Shown here: piece by piece, positions 37,023-46,942 of the stretch | Layout of the letters: the number at the start of each line of letters is the position of its first letter | How positions within the stretch are numbered: the first letter of the stretch is position 1 | Assembly: GCA_025506515.1 (NCBI GenBank) | Contig: CM046442.1 | Span: 13,994,863 to 14,058,862, forward strand | Source of the DNA: Flaveria trinervia | Taxonomy: Eukaryota > Streptophyta > Magnoliopsida > Asterales > Asteraceae | DNA length: 64,000 bases | Reading direction: 5' to 3' | Notes under the pieces: generated by a model | What the model was told of the DNA's origin: nothing | Database searches by the model: none | What the model saw: only the letters and a program-made list of their open reading frames with translations | Translations under genes and position numbers: made by a program

Positions 37023-37689
37023 GAGAGTGTAACACCCCGAATTTCTATTTAAACGAAAAGGGAAGAAAAGTAAATAGAAAGAAGAGATAATAAGCACAAG
37101 TGGAGGGGGATAAAGTATACAAAGTACAAAACCTTTTATTTTAAAGGTTAAAGGGGCATGGTCGCCTATTTCTTCTTCATCTTCTTCATTCGGCTTAAAG
37201 GAAGAAAGAAGATAGAGAGAGAGCCCCGGTTCTAGAGAGAGAAAGGGGAAGAAGCAGCTGCAAAGGTAAGTCTTCTCTTCTATGAGCTCGGTTTCAGCTA
37301 GGTTTTGAGTGAAGTTGTTGGTGTTTAGTGTTTGTTTTCGGGATTCAAGAGCTGAATCGAAGGTGGGTCTCGAACGGGAAGAGTGTTGCTCAAAGGTTGC
37401 TCAAGGTGAGTTTCTAGAACCCCTCTTTTACTGATTTTCAACTTGTTTGGGGCTATTATGCATACTAAGTAAACATTTTGAAAGTAACCGTGGGTTTACA
37501 GCCTTATGTTCGAAATGATGATGTATGTATGTATGTTTTAGTGTTGATTATGGGGTTGTGATGATGTTTAGCATGCTTAGATGCCCTTAGTATGTTAGAT
37601 CTGTGTTTGGGTATGATTCGAATGTTAATCGGGTGATGTTGGTAACAAAGAAAATATTTCAGAATGTTCTGATGAACATGAATAGTGGT

Positions 37690-38045
37690 CCATGCGCCCA
37701 AGAGTGCGTCATGCGCCTAAACATTGGCCCATGCGCCCAACATGTTGGCCGTGCGTCTAAGTGTTGGCCATGCGCCCAGAGGTGGTCCATGCGCCTAAAC
37801 AGTGGCCCATGCGCCTATGTGTTGGGCATGTGCCCAAGTGTTTGTCATGCGCCTAAATAGTGCCCATACGCCTAGAGGTTGAAACGGCTAAGTGTTGGTG
37901 ATGCGCCTCAACAGGTGCCATGCGCCTGCATGGTGGCAAAGCGCCTGAACAGGGGAGAAGTGCCTAAATAATGCCCATGCGCCTAGACTGTTTTACACTT
38001 AGAATTTTTATGCTCATGCGCCTGGAAGGTCCCATGCGCCTAATT
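37690..38045 (+). repeat. 19-20-bp-period array of CATGCGCC units
   Basis: About 17 units have the form CATGCGCCTAAnnnnTGGC, with starts near 37692, 37711, 37731, 37751, 37770, 37789, 37809, 37828 and 37847. The array is repeated in the 3' LTR at 47600-47990. Confidence 0.9.
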
Positions 38046-38379
38046 CGGACTTAAGGTTTTCTAAGTGGTTTAAGGGGGTAAAATGGGGAGATAGGTCTGG
38101 TTATGATGTGATGGCTTATGTTTGATGTATGTTATGTATGTATGATGTGCCTGTATGGTGATGGTGTATGTTTATGATTATGTGTATGTTCCTTATTATG
38201 TATGTATGTCTTCCATTGGCTTTGCGTTGAACGTTAATGAATGTAATGAAAGTATTATGTAACGTTGGAAGATAATGACAAGAGGAACGTAATGAATGGA
38301 TACATGCATGAATGAATGAATGAACGAATGAAAGGCTTGCAAGCATATGTATGAGTTGAGCGACTCTATGTCGCAACAG

Positions 38380-38830
38380 ACTCGAAAGAGGTCCTTGTCG
38401 CGTACCCCGGTATTGTGTCAGTCTTCGGACATGAGTCGGGGGTTTGTTTATCAGGCCCTGACACAGTATCAGTCTTCGGACATGAGTCGGGGGTATGCCT
38501 ATGACGAAAGTGACGGATGATGAGATCCGTGTCGCGTACCCCGGTACTGTGTCAGTCTTCGGACATGAGTCGGGAGTTTGTTTATCAGGCCCCGACACAG
38601 TATCAGTATTCGGACATGAGTCGGGGGTATTACATGAGACGAGATAATGAGGTGAGTGACTTTGTGTTGCAACAGACTCGGATAGAGTTCAATTCCTGTG
38701 ATTGACTCATATGGATCTTTGTCGCGTATCTTGGTGCCGTGTCAGTCTTCGGACATGAGTCGGGGGTTTGTGAGCAGGCCCCGACACAGCATCAGCTTTC
38801 GAGCATGAGTCGGGGATATTGCACGAGACA
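38380..38830 (+). repeat. Array of TCTTCGGACATGAGTCGG units
   Basis: Each unit carries a cTGTGTCAG...CATGAGTCGGGGG core, paired in a higher-order repeat with GTCGCGTACCCCGGT. About six cores are present here and again at 48320-48770 in the 3' LTR. Confidence 0.85.
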
Positions 38831-39459
38831 AGATTCTAGTAATAAAGAGTAATGAGAAAAGAGACGAATGAACGTTAATGAATTATCGTAATAATGTACT
38901 AAACAGGATCCTTGTCATTCGACCTCGGTAATCGTGGCTGAGTGCCACGAAGAGGGTAAAGTCTGACTGGATCTAGAATGAGAAGTGAACGATAATTAAT
39001 ATGTTGAATGAACATAAGTTAATGAACGTAATGACGAAGATAATAATGATATTATCTGTATGTACGTATGATGTATGATCACGAACGGTTGTAAAGTATA
39101 GTATGATTTGAAATAAAGTAAAGGACGGTTTTGATGAAAGTAAAGTATGTTTTATTATAAAACTAGAACTCACTCAGCGTCGCTGACTTATGTATGCATG
39201 ATAGTTGGCATGTATATGTTGATGCTGAGGAGTTGCAGGCATGGATGCATAAGCTACTGGGAGCATTTTGAGGCTGGCATTCGTATTTTGACATGTCTTT
39301 GTATTTTGAGATGAAAACAAATGTTGTAAATGAATGAAATGACATGTTTTTAGTTATTAATGAAAGTTTTAAATTCCGCTGCAAAATAAATGCACGTTTT
39401 AAAATGTTTTATGTGCAATGAATGACCAACTGTGAGGTGCCTGGGTACGAGGCCTTACA

Positions 39460-39474
39460 AGTTGTTATCAGAGC
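39460..39474 (+). other. Primer-binding site of gypsy-2
   Basis: AGTTGTTATCAGAGC is one base off the tRNA-Met complement and follows the LTR end directly. Confidence 0.85.
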
Positions 39475-39734
39475 AAAAAGTTTAAGTGAATTGGGTAAAT
39501 ATTTTGAAAAACCTAATCTTAAACAGAGAATGGGACTAAAAGAAAAAAGAGATGCCAGTCCTAGTAGCTACATGCCTGCAGGTAAAGGTTTTATGTAAAC
39601 GTTTACAGTAAGTTAACGTTAACCGGCATTACGTGTGCATGTTATGTGGCTTGTGTGCTTTTGTGTAGATTTAGATACTGATGTAGTCGGGACTGGAAAT
39701 GCTTGGGGTATGAAGAGTAAAGTAAGTGGCTAAT
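39475..39734 (+). other. Gypsy-2 leader, interrupted
   Basis: This is an untranslated leader matching the gypsy-1 leader (36433-36660). The last five bases, CTAAT, are the left target duplication of the Athila-like insertion. The leader resumes at 44728. Confidence 0.7.
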
Positions 39735-39835
39735 TGATGTGCTCCAAATTATACATAAAAATCCTAAGCACATCAATTATTCCTTAATATCTTCCTTAAA
39801 ATGATGAAAATTATACACAAAGCGCACCCCCATGT
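39735..39835 (+). repeat. Truncated 5' LTR of the Athila-like element
   Basis: The first ~85 bp match the 3' LTR from 43049. A short GCACCCCCATG piece corresponds to about 43260, and the rest is deleted. Confidence 0.75.
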
Positions 39836-40241
39836 TCAAAAATTTTTCCTTGGATGATAAAATTTTAAACAATTTTTGATCATGAGTTGAATCATTATGA
39901 TGTTATGTCTTAAAAAAACACATGATTTTCACTAACATCATGAAACTGCTCAAGAAATCAGTTTTGTATAGATTAACATATTTTTGAAATTTCAGGATCA
40001 TGAATCATCCCTATTTACGTTTTGAAGCGAGCCGCGAGAGATGGTGTCATGAGAGACTTCAAAGGCTGCTACAAAGGATCGAAAGACCCCATTTACAAGC
40101 AGAGAAGAAACACTAGCGGTAGTCGGACAACTAGAAAGATACAATACATTATTGAGTGTCCAATGGAAGCGTTAATTCTCATAAAATAGACCTTTCATTT
40201 ATGAACTAACTCTTGAATTTTTAGTATCTTTCAAATTTAGC
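39836..40241 (+). other. 5' internal region of the Athila-like element
   Basis: It contains no intact open frame. Frame remnants around 40010-40150 could be the start of the gag-like gene; nothing firmer can be said. Confidence 0.4.
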
Positions 40242-41278
40242 ATGAAAGACTCTGATCCTTGGGATAATAATGTAGTTTCATTCAGACTTGCTGGGCATTG
40301 GCACAAAACATCCATTGCCTTGTTCGGTGTCTATCTCGGGATCTACACGGAACAGGAAATGGAGGAGGAAGCAGTATCTGGAATGCCGGCATACCATACC
40401 TTCCGGACGAGAAAAGTAAAGACGCGGAAAGTGGTGCAATGAAGAAAGAATTTTGGGAGCGGATTGGAACTGGAGGCTTCAACTCGAGTAAAACAAAAAG
40501 CAGTCAGATATGAGACCCGCTGCTGCGATACATTCATCGGTTACTTAGTCATTCCATAATAGCTCATGGTCAAAGCGAGGGAGTTGTTAACTTGAGGGAC
40601 TTGTTCATTTTATATTGTATCGTTAATCAGTTTCCATGTAATATTGGGTATTTTTTTGTAATCTTTTTTGGCAGGAATGCGATTGCAGGTGCTCCAGCAC
40701 CTATGTTTGGAGGAAGCTGGATTTTGAACATATATGAAAGCTATGGTTATAACACTGAGGGAACTGAAGGAGTGATGCCGGGAATGTTAGACTTGAGAAT
40801 TTGCACAAGTATGTACATGGTGACAAGCCTACCAAATGGGCAGCCAAGATTCATGGATAAGAAGGGACAAATCTAGGATCCGGCGGACCCCGAAGAAATA
40901 ACTATGGATCTAGACATGCCAATACAGCCGGAAGGAGCCGGAGCTGGATCTTCAAGTTCACGTACAAGGGAATTCCCGACCATGTTAGACCTTTACGAGT
41001 CAATACAAACAACCAGCGACCATGCAAGGCGATCATTTGAATATGCCCAACAAGCCTTCAATCGAGTTGAAAGTCTGCACTCCCGAGTCGATGACCTCAG
41101 TAACGATGTCACATACATCAGCAACCGAATGTACCATGAGTGGAGGGATATTCCCCACAAAGCCCTTGAAAACCATATCATTTTCGGGGATCCGGCACAG
41201 TTGTTTTGTGCCAAACTATCTTTTAATTTATGTCATTTTGTTTTTATTTTGTGTTTTAGGACTTTAACTCTTTTATAA
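40242..41278 (+). pseudogene. Athila ORF1-like protein, frameshifted
   Basis: The first block (40242-40442, FRLAGHWHKTSIALFGVYLGIY) and the second (from about 40520, LRYIHRLLSHSIIAHG then GVVNLRDLFILYCIV) resemble the ATHILA ORF-1 family. In plants this family is found only in Athila-lineage elements, and its function is uncertain. A final block (40904-41200) is hydrophilic with a heptad-like segment that could be a coiled coil. Frame changes near 40370-40440 and stops at 40440, 40510 and 40873 break it. Homology is judged from remembered motif style. Confidence 0.6.
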
Positions 41279-43035
41279 ATTGGTGACATTTCAGGTGATA
41301 CCGAGGATTCTAACAACACGAGGCCAACCAAACACACTGAAAATTTCATCATTTTTAGGGGAGTTATTTCATTACCCTTTCTCGATATTGATTATATTAA
41401 TCACATTAAGGACAATGTGAATTTTAAGTGTGAGGAGGGAGTAATGCATTTGACTTTGCTAAAAAGGTCCAAATTTAAAACTTTTAAGAGAAGATCACTT
41501 ACCAAGTAATTTTTGTGACAAGAAGCCAAAAATAAAATTTTTGAAAAACCAAATTATAAATATACGTTTTTCGGGAAATAAAGAACTAAACTCATGACGT
41601 CCAAGTAAAATTGAAATTGTTTTTTTTGTGATATCCTTAAAAGCAATAATCTAATCTAGTAATATATTTAATCATTTAAAATGAAGCACTTGTACCCAAT
41701 TCCATCCATATATGAGTTTATTTTTGAGTCTTAAACAACTTTTGCAAATTGCAATTCTACTTTCATTCTAGATTTAATTGAGGGTGCCATATGTACGTGT
41801 GATTAGAACTTGCTTTGGGTATGCATTTCAAGATCTTAATTAGTATTTGTTGCATAAAAATAAGTTAGGCACCAGAAAACCTTAACCATCCGAGCCCCAA
41901 CCATTGTCTTTAATTTTCCTTACCCGAACGTCAACCATAGTGAGCCCCGTTGAGCTTAAACGTTTTTATCTTTCAATCACCCGAGCCACCAAGTCACTTA
42001 ACCAAAAGCCTTCTACAAAACCCGTTTTCGTTAAAGACACGTTTTTGGCTTATAAAAAAAGTTTTGGTCTTTTACCGGTAGACTTTAAAGAACTGGAATG
42101 CATTCTTTTGATTTCAATTTGCTTTGTTGCCTTCATCACGCAAAACCGGGACTTCGCCCAGAAATACGTAAACAAATTTTCAATCTCACGTTTAACGCAA
42201 GAAAGAAATGGCGAAAAAAGGAACAAGTTCTGCCATTTTGTGGAATTTCAAAAAGTGCTATAAAGAGACGAGAAAAAAGATATAAAAGATGCCCGAATTG
42301 TGGAAATTGGTCTCATAATGGAAAATGCAAAAAGAATCAAACTGAATCTCAATACGAATACACAGAATTAATCCGATTGGGTGCTATTAGGCTTCAAGCC
42401 AAACGATCCTTGAGAAAGGAAAGTTTTGTGTATATTGGGTAAAAGATGAAGTACGATTCTTGAAAGCAAAATATGGTCTTGACAATCTGACCTTAAACGA
42501 GTCCTCAAGCTAGCATATCCCTTCTAGCTTGAAGTATTGTATAAGGAACCTTTATTGCTTTACTTGTAGTTTATGTTAGAAAAATAAGTCAAGACGGTCG
42601 TCTTTAGCAATTAGCCAACTTTTCCAAACATTCATACCCGAGCCCGAGCCAAATTACAACCCATCAAGATCTAATGATTTATGCAAGTAAATATCTAAGT
42701 AGGTGGAGATTTGATCCCTTAACAAGCTTATGATTTCACACATATCATACTAGGCAGTTGAGTGTGTTAGTCATACTAATCTTGATTATGACTCCATATA
42801 TTGAGCCGAGTGTGAGTGCACCTTGTGAGATGTGTGGATTTTTGCATGATTATAATCATTACTAACCTATTGCTTGCTAGGATATCACTTTACATATGCT
42901 TAGAATATTTATATTTGGATGAAATTAATTTTTACTTGCATATTTCTCGAAAGACATGTTTATAATTATTTTTATTTGGTTTTCGGTGGATTTGTCATTT
43001 TAAGTGATTTTTGCTTGAGGATAAGCAAAGTTCAA
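41279..43035 (+). other. 3' internal region of the Athila-like element
   Basis: It is mostly non-coding, with repeated CCGAGCC words (41890-42000, 42640) as is common upstream of Athila 3' LTRs. A small open frame at 42098-42442 includes CPNCGNWSHNGKC, a half zinc-knuckle or ribbon-like motif, in a Lys/Arg-rich context. Its origin is unknown. Confidence 0.4.
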
Positions 43036-43048
43036 GTGTGGGGATGTT
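43036..43048 (+). other. Polypurine tract of the Athila-like element
   Basis: AGTGTGGGGATGT directly precedes the LTR, the usual tract type for Athila/Tat elements. Confidence 0.75.
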
Positions 43049-44722
43049 TGATGTGCTCCAAATTATACATAAAAATCCTATCAAAAACACATCAATTATT
43101 CCTTAATATCTTCCTTAAAATGATGAAAATGTACTTAAAAGTCTTAAATTGTGTTTTCAGGTGTTTAAAAGGGCAAGTTGGACAAAAGAAGCATATTTAG
43201 CAAGACATTGAACTAATCTGAGCTTTGGAGTCCAAGCATGGGGCGTGCCTCTTTAAGCACACCCCCATGCTTTGCCAGAAACACACCCTGTGCTAAATTA
43301 ACACACCCCGTGTTTGGACATCTAAGAAGGACAAAAGTACTATTCCCTAAAAGTAGACACGGGGCCGTGCCTTTTAGGCACGGGGCCGTGCCCCACCTCC
43401 AACACAGGGCCGTGCCCCATTTAGCACGGGGTCGTGCCCGACACAACCTGCATGTACGAGCCGACCAACTTTCGTAAGCATTGTACTAGCACGGGGCCGT
43501 GCTTAAACACTCCGGAAAGCCTATAAATAGAAGCCTAATTTCACCATTTTTAGGAAGCTTTGGTGGGAGAGTTACTCTGCAGAACTCTCTCGGGAATCAA
43601 GACTTCAAGATCATTTGGAGGCTCGGGAGGTGCATACAACACTTGGAAGAAGCTCGGAATCGTCTAAACGCCATCCATTGTGGATATCGGTTTGACTGTT
43701 CCATTTCATCATGATTACATTCTATCTTCTATGTTATATGTTGTTATGTTCAAGCTCATTATGAGCTAAACTCTTTTTATCATCCTAATCGGATGAAACT
43801 TATGTAATTTGTGATGAACTAATGGTGTGATAATATTATGTTAATGTTATGGTGGTCTTGGGAAAACTATTGATGGGTAGCATTTAAATTTGAACGAGAA
43901 ATTATAAATTTATGATTTGTGATTGTGATCGTCAAACGAAGTTGAAAAACCGTATGATTAACTTTCATTCGCGGAACCGGTCTTCATTATAAATCCATGG
44001 CTAATGAACTAGAAATGGTTATTAGAAATCATATTACTTTAAGTTTCTGATCTTTTACGGGTTTCCTTTTATATGTTCGGAAACTTCAATAATGGTTACG
44101 GTTTTCTAAAATTAATGGTATGTTAGGAAGGAACCTGATCAACTCTCTTTTTGACATTAAGTTATGTTTTCAGAAATCGTATGTCAAATAGGTCACAAAC
44201 GATTTACCTACATTACTAGGGCTTTGATCTGAGTAGTAAAACTCGGCCTGACAAGATCAAGTCACTACGGCAGCAGGATAGACGAGAAATCGCGCCAGCT
44301 CATCTTTATAAACATTAATATAATTACATTAATCCATATCTTTAAATCACACCACCAATTCATTACGGTTACATAAGTGGAATCTAATTATGATGATAAC
44401 TTTTATTCCCTGGTTTTAAATCTAAACACTTCAAATCTTAGTTTACTTTCTTTCTATTATTGTTTATTTTTAAACCCTAAAAATCTTTCTAATACAAATT
44501 ATCATTTTCTTTAACAAAAACCAAATCTGATAGTCAAACATCAAGTTTGTTGAGTAGGCTAGGTGTGTCCACGGATTGATACTCGGTTCTTACCAACACT
44601 ATATTACCACACGACAGGTACACTGCCTTTTGTGTGTGTGATTTAGTATTAGTAATAACCAATTAAAACTGAATCTGTGCAATAAATCTATATCAAAATA
44701 TATATACTATCCGCACCCATCA
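43049..44722 (+). repeat. 3' LTR of the Athila-like element (1674 bp)
   Basis: It runs from TGATGTGCTCC to CACCCATCA and is confirmed by the target duplication. It holds a GC-rich palindrome array, a TATA box at 43522 and non-coding U5-like sequence. A related solo LTR is split across 31922-33117 and 61620-62043. Confidence 0.9.
43358..43530 (+). promoter_or_regulatory. CACGGGGCCGTGCC palindrome array and TATA box
   Basis: Five clear copies (43358, 43379, 43403, 43425, 43490), with degenerate ones further left to about 43240, lie in otherwise AT-rich DNA. The full form GGCACGGGGCCGTGCC has 7-bp arms and a 2-bp centre. CTATAAATAG follows at 43521. Spacing is 21, 24, 22 and 65 bp. Confidence 0.6.
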
Positions 44723-44829
44723 CTAATCAGAACTTGCCACTATAATTAGGGACTTACTATACTTGACATAAACTGAATTATTACCTTGAATGACCGTGTT
44801 AGTGTTTGAATCTTATAGTGTGTTAGAAG

Positions 44830-46110
44830 ATGGTTGGCGGTAGATCTTCGAAAGCTTCACGAGATGGAGGTGGCGGTGGACGTGGTGCTGAACCACGGGT
44901 CACATGAGGAAGGTCTAGGGCTGAAAGAGTAGTTCATGAAGAACCTGAGACCCCACATCAAAAGGGCAGTGATGAGAATGCTAATCAGAGGACCTCGATG
45001 AGAGGTAGCGAGAAGGAAGTACATCAGGTCATGCAGACGATCCTACCTTCTGTGGTGACCGAAGTTATTAAGGCTGTTAGAGATGAGGAGAGACAGGAAA
45101 GGGGTGGACCTTCAGGCGAAAGGAGACGACCCGAGACTAAAACGGTTTTCTTGGATGACGAAGAGAAAGAAGAGGAAGAGCCTACACCGGAGGCAGCACG
45201 AGGCTATAACTATGGGGCGTTTCAACGATGCAAGCCCCCAACTTTTGATGGAAACAGCACTGCTGCTACAGCTCACCGATGGGTGAGAGAGATGGAAGCG
45301 GTATTGAATATCAGCGAGTGTCAGGAGGATCGGAAAATAAAGTTTGCTGCCCATTCTTTTGTGGACTCGGCTCTGTGCTGGTGGGACAATATAGTCCAAG
45401 CCGAGGGTAGCAGAGCTATTAGGAGAATGAGATGGTCAGAGCTGAAGAAGTTGGTTATTGAGGAGTTCTATCCTCACCGAGAGATGGACAAGGTTGAGAG
45501 GGAGTTCATGCAACTGGAGGCGGGAACCCTGACACATCAACAATACACCACGAAGTTCAACAAGATGGCACGTCTGGTGCCGGATCAGGTGACACCTCTT
45601 TCGCGAAAGATCAAGAGGTATGTTCAGGGCTTGCCGGCAGACATCCGTAGGCACATGATCGTTGCCCGACCAAGCACGTTTAGGGCGGCATTTGACCTGG
45701 CGGGAAGGTTGTACGATGAGCGGGGGGCGATGGTGATGACAGACGAAGGGGAGGAGCGAGCCTATGTTAAGAAGGGGAAATGAAGGCGAGACAATGATGG
45801 TGGATTTATGTATGAAGGTACGACATCGAGTGACGATGATCGGAAGAGAATAGAAAGAAAAGCATAAGTATGCAAAAAAGTGCGGTAGAGGCCATGAGGG
45901 GGAATGCAAGTGGGGACTGAACGCCTGTTTCCCGTACGGGAAGGAAGGCCACAGGGCGAGGGATTGTCGCACGGCTAAGTGCTACGACTGTGGCGAGACT
46001 GGACACCTGAGCAGGGATTATAAGAAGTCGAAAGCAGGAAGCTCTGGTGCGAGGAAAGGGAACAAAGGGTGAAGGCTAGAGCTTTTGCCATGATCGAGAA
46101 GAGGCTGGAG
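44830..46110 (+). pseudogene. Gypsy-2 gag with zinc knuckles, decayed
   Basis: This is the capsid-nucleocapsid gene of the element. The ATG starts MVGGRSSKASRDGG, with a stop near 44908. A long open stretch (44998-45783) then carries the retrotransposon gag domain: RWVREMEAVLNI, LCWWDNI, QYTTKFNKMARLV and AGRLYDER. After a stop at 45781, shifted frames continue through three Cys/His boxes (about 45880-46020), including CYDCGETGHLSRDY, where the last Cys is Tyr. Gag of gypsy-1 and gypsy-3 aligns throughout, so the three elements are close relatives despite different LTRs. Confidence 0.9.
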
Positions 46111-46496
46111 CGGACTTCGACTTGACGTCAGGTACGTTTCTGGTAATTTAAAATTTTGTGCATCTATGATTTGAATGCAATGCTGGTAGTAGTCTCATTC
46201 CTACTGCTTTCTGTTGTAAGTTGCACGTTAGGGGTAGGAAGATCGATGAGCCCTTTCAATGTAAGAATTGCTATTAATGAATCCACCAGGTTACCTAATG
46301 CCCTAGAGGATTGCGCGATAGAATTGAGAGAGAGTGCTTGTTCCTGCAAGACTGTTCAAGATAGGCGTAGGTGGATAGATGTACATCTCCGGGTGAGTTG
46401 ATCAGTAGTCTATGACTCGAACCCCAAGTGTTGCAAGGAGATGGATTGATCAATTGTGCACAACTAGAGTTCGGTGACGACCTACGACAATGAAGT
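46111..46496 (+). pseudogene. Gypsy-2 protease remnant and deletion junction
   Basis: Broken matches to the protease region of gypsy-3 (a GTFLV-like start, then PTAFC) occur at 46130-46400 without the catalytic DSG block. RT, RNase H and most of the integrase are missing, so the deletion joins protease to the integrase tail near 46400-46500. Confidence 0.5.
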
Positions 46497-46912
46497 ATGA
46501 GGAAGGCTTCAACCAGGAAAGCGGATTGCTTGGTTTGGAGTCGAGTAAAGATAATAATAAAATGTAAAGGGTCATTCCTAGTTGTTGCTCAGGTAGGAGA
46601 AGTGACACATCGGCTGGAGCTACCCGATGAGTTAAGTGGAATTCACCTGAAGTTCCATGCATCTCGTCTAAGAAAGAGCTCAACTGATGAGGATATGATC
46701 ATGCTACTAGAGAACATTGAGATGGACAGAGTATCCAACCACGAGAAGCAACTGGTGACCATTACTAATAAGAAGAAGGGAATAGGCTAAAGAGGATGAT
46801 GGTCTCACTTGTGCGGGTGCCGTGAAGCCTAAAGGGATCTAAGTTTAAGTGCAAGATCAAAGAAGAGGTGAGACAATGTTACCCATAACTGTTTGAGAAG
46901 CAACAGGTTTCG
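46497..46912 (+). pseudogene. Gypsy-2 integrase C-terminal/chromodomain remnant
   Basis: THRLELPDELSGIHLKFHAS and the following acidic block correspond to the integrase tail of gypsy-3 (YRLELLDELSGIHPTFHVS). Past a stop near 46790 there are remnants of the chromodomain-like end. Confidence 0.75.
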
Positions 46913-46928
46913 GGGACGAAACCTCTTT

Positions 46929-46942
46929 AAGGGGGGTAGACT
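46929..46942 (+). other. Polypurine tract of gypsy-2
   Basis: AAGGGGGGTAGACT directly precedes the LTR start. Confidence 0.85.

Larger units (their letters stand above)
37028..39459 (+). repeat. 5' LTR of gypsy-2 (2432 bp)
   Basis: It begins TGTAACACCCCG and ends GAGGCCTTACA, followed by a primer site. It contains two different arrays: CATGCGCC units every 19-20 bp (37690-38045), and units containing AGTCTTCGGACATGAGTCGG (38390-38830). Apart from these arrays it is non-coding. Confidence 0.95.
39735..44722 (+). mobile_element. Athila-like, pol-less Ty3/gypsy element, innermost of the nest
   Basis: It is flanked by CTAAT (39730-39734 and 44723-44727). Both ends carry the same LTR start (TGATGTGCTCCAAATT at 39735 and 43049), and the right LTR ends CACCCATCA. 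The 5' LTR is collapsed to about 100 bp and the primer site is gone. The interior codes for an Athila ORF1-like protein and lacks protease, RT and integrase. It is therefore non-autonomous and now immobile. Confidence 0.88.

Noticed and set aside
37690..38045. CRISPR-like look of evenly spaced repeats
   Set aside because: The units are 8-9-bp cores with degenerate spacers inside an LTR of a plant retrotransposon. There are no 23-40-bp identical repeats, no unique spacers and no cas genes.
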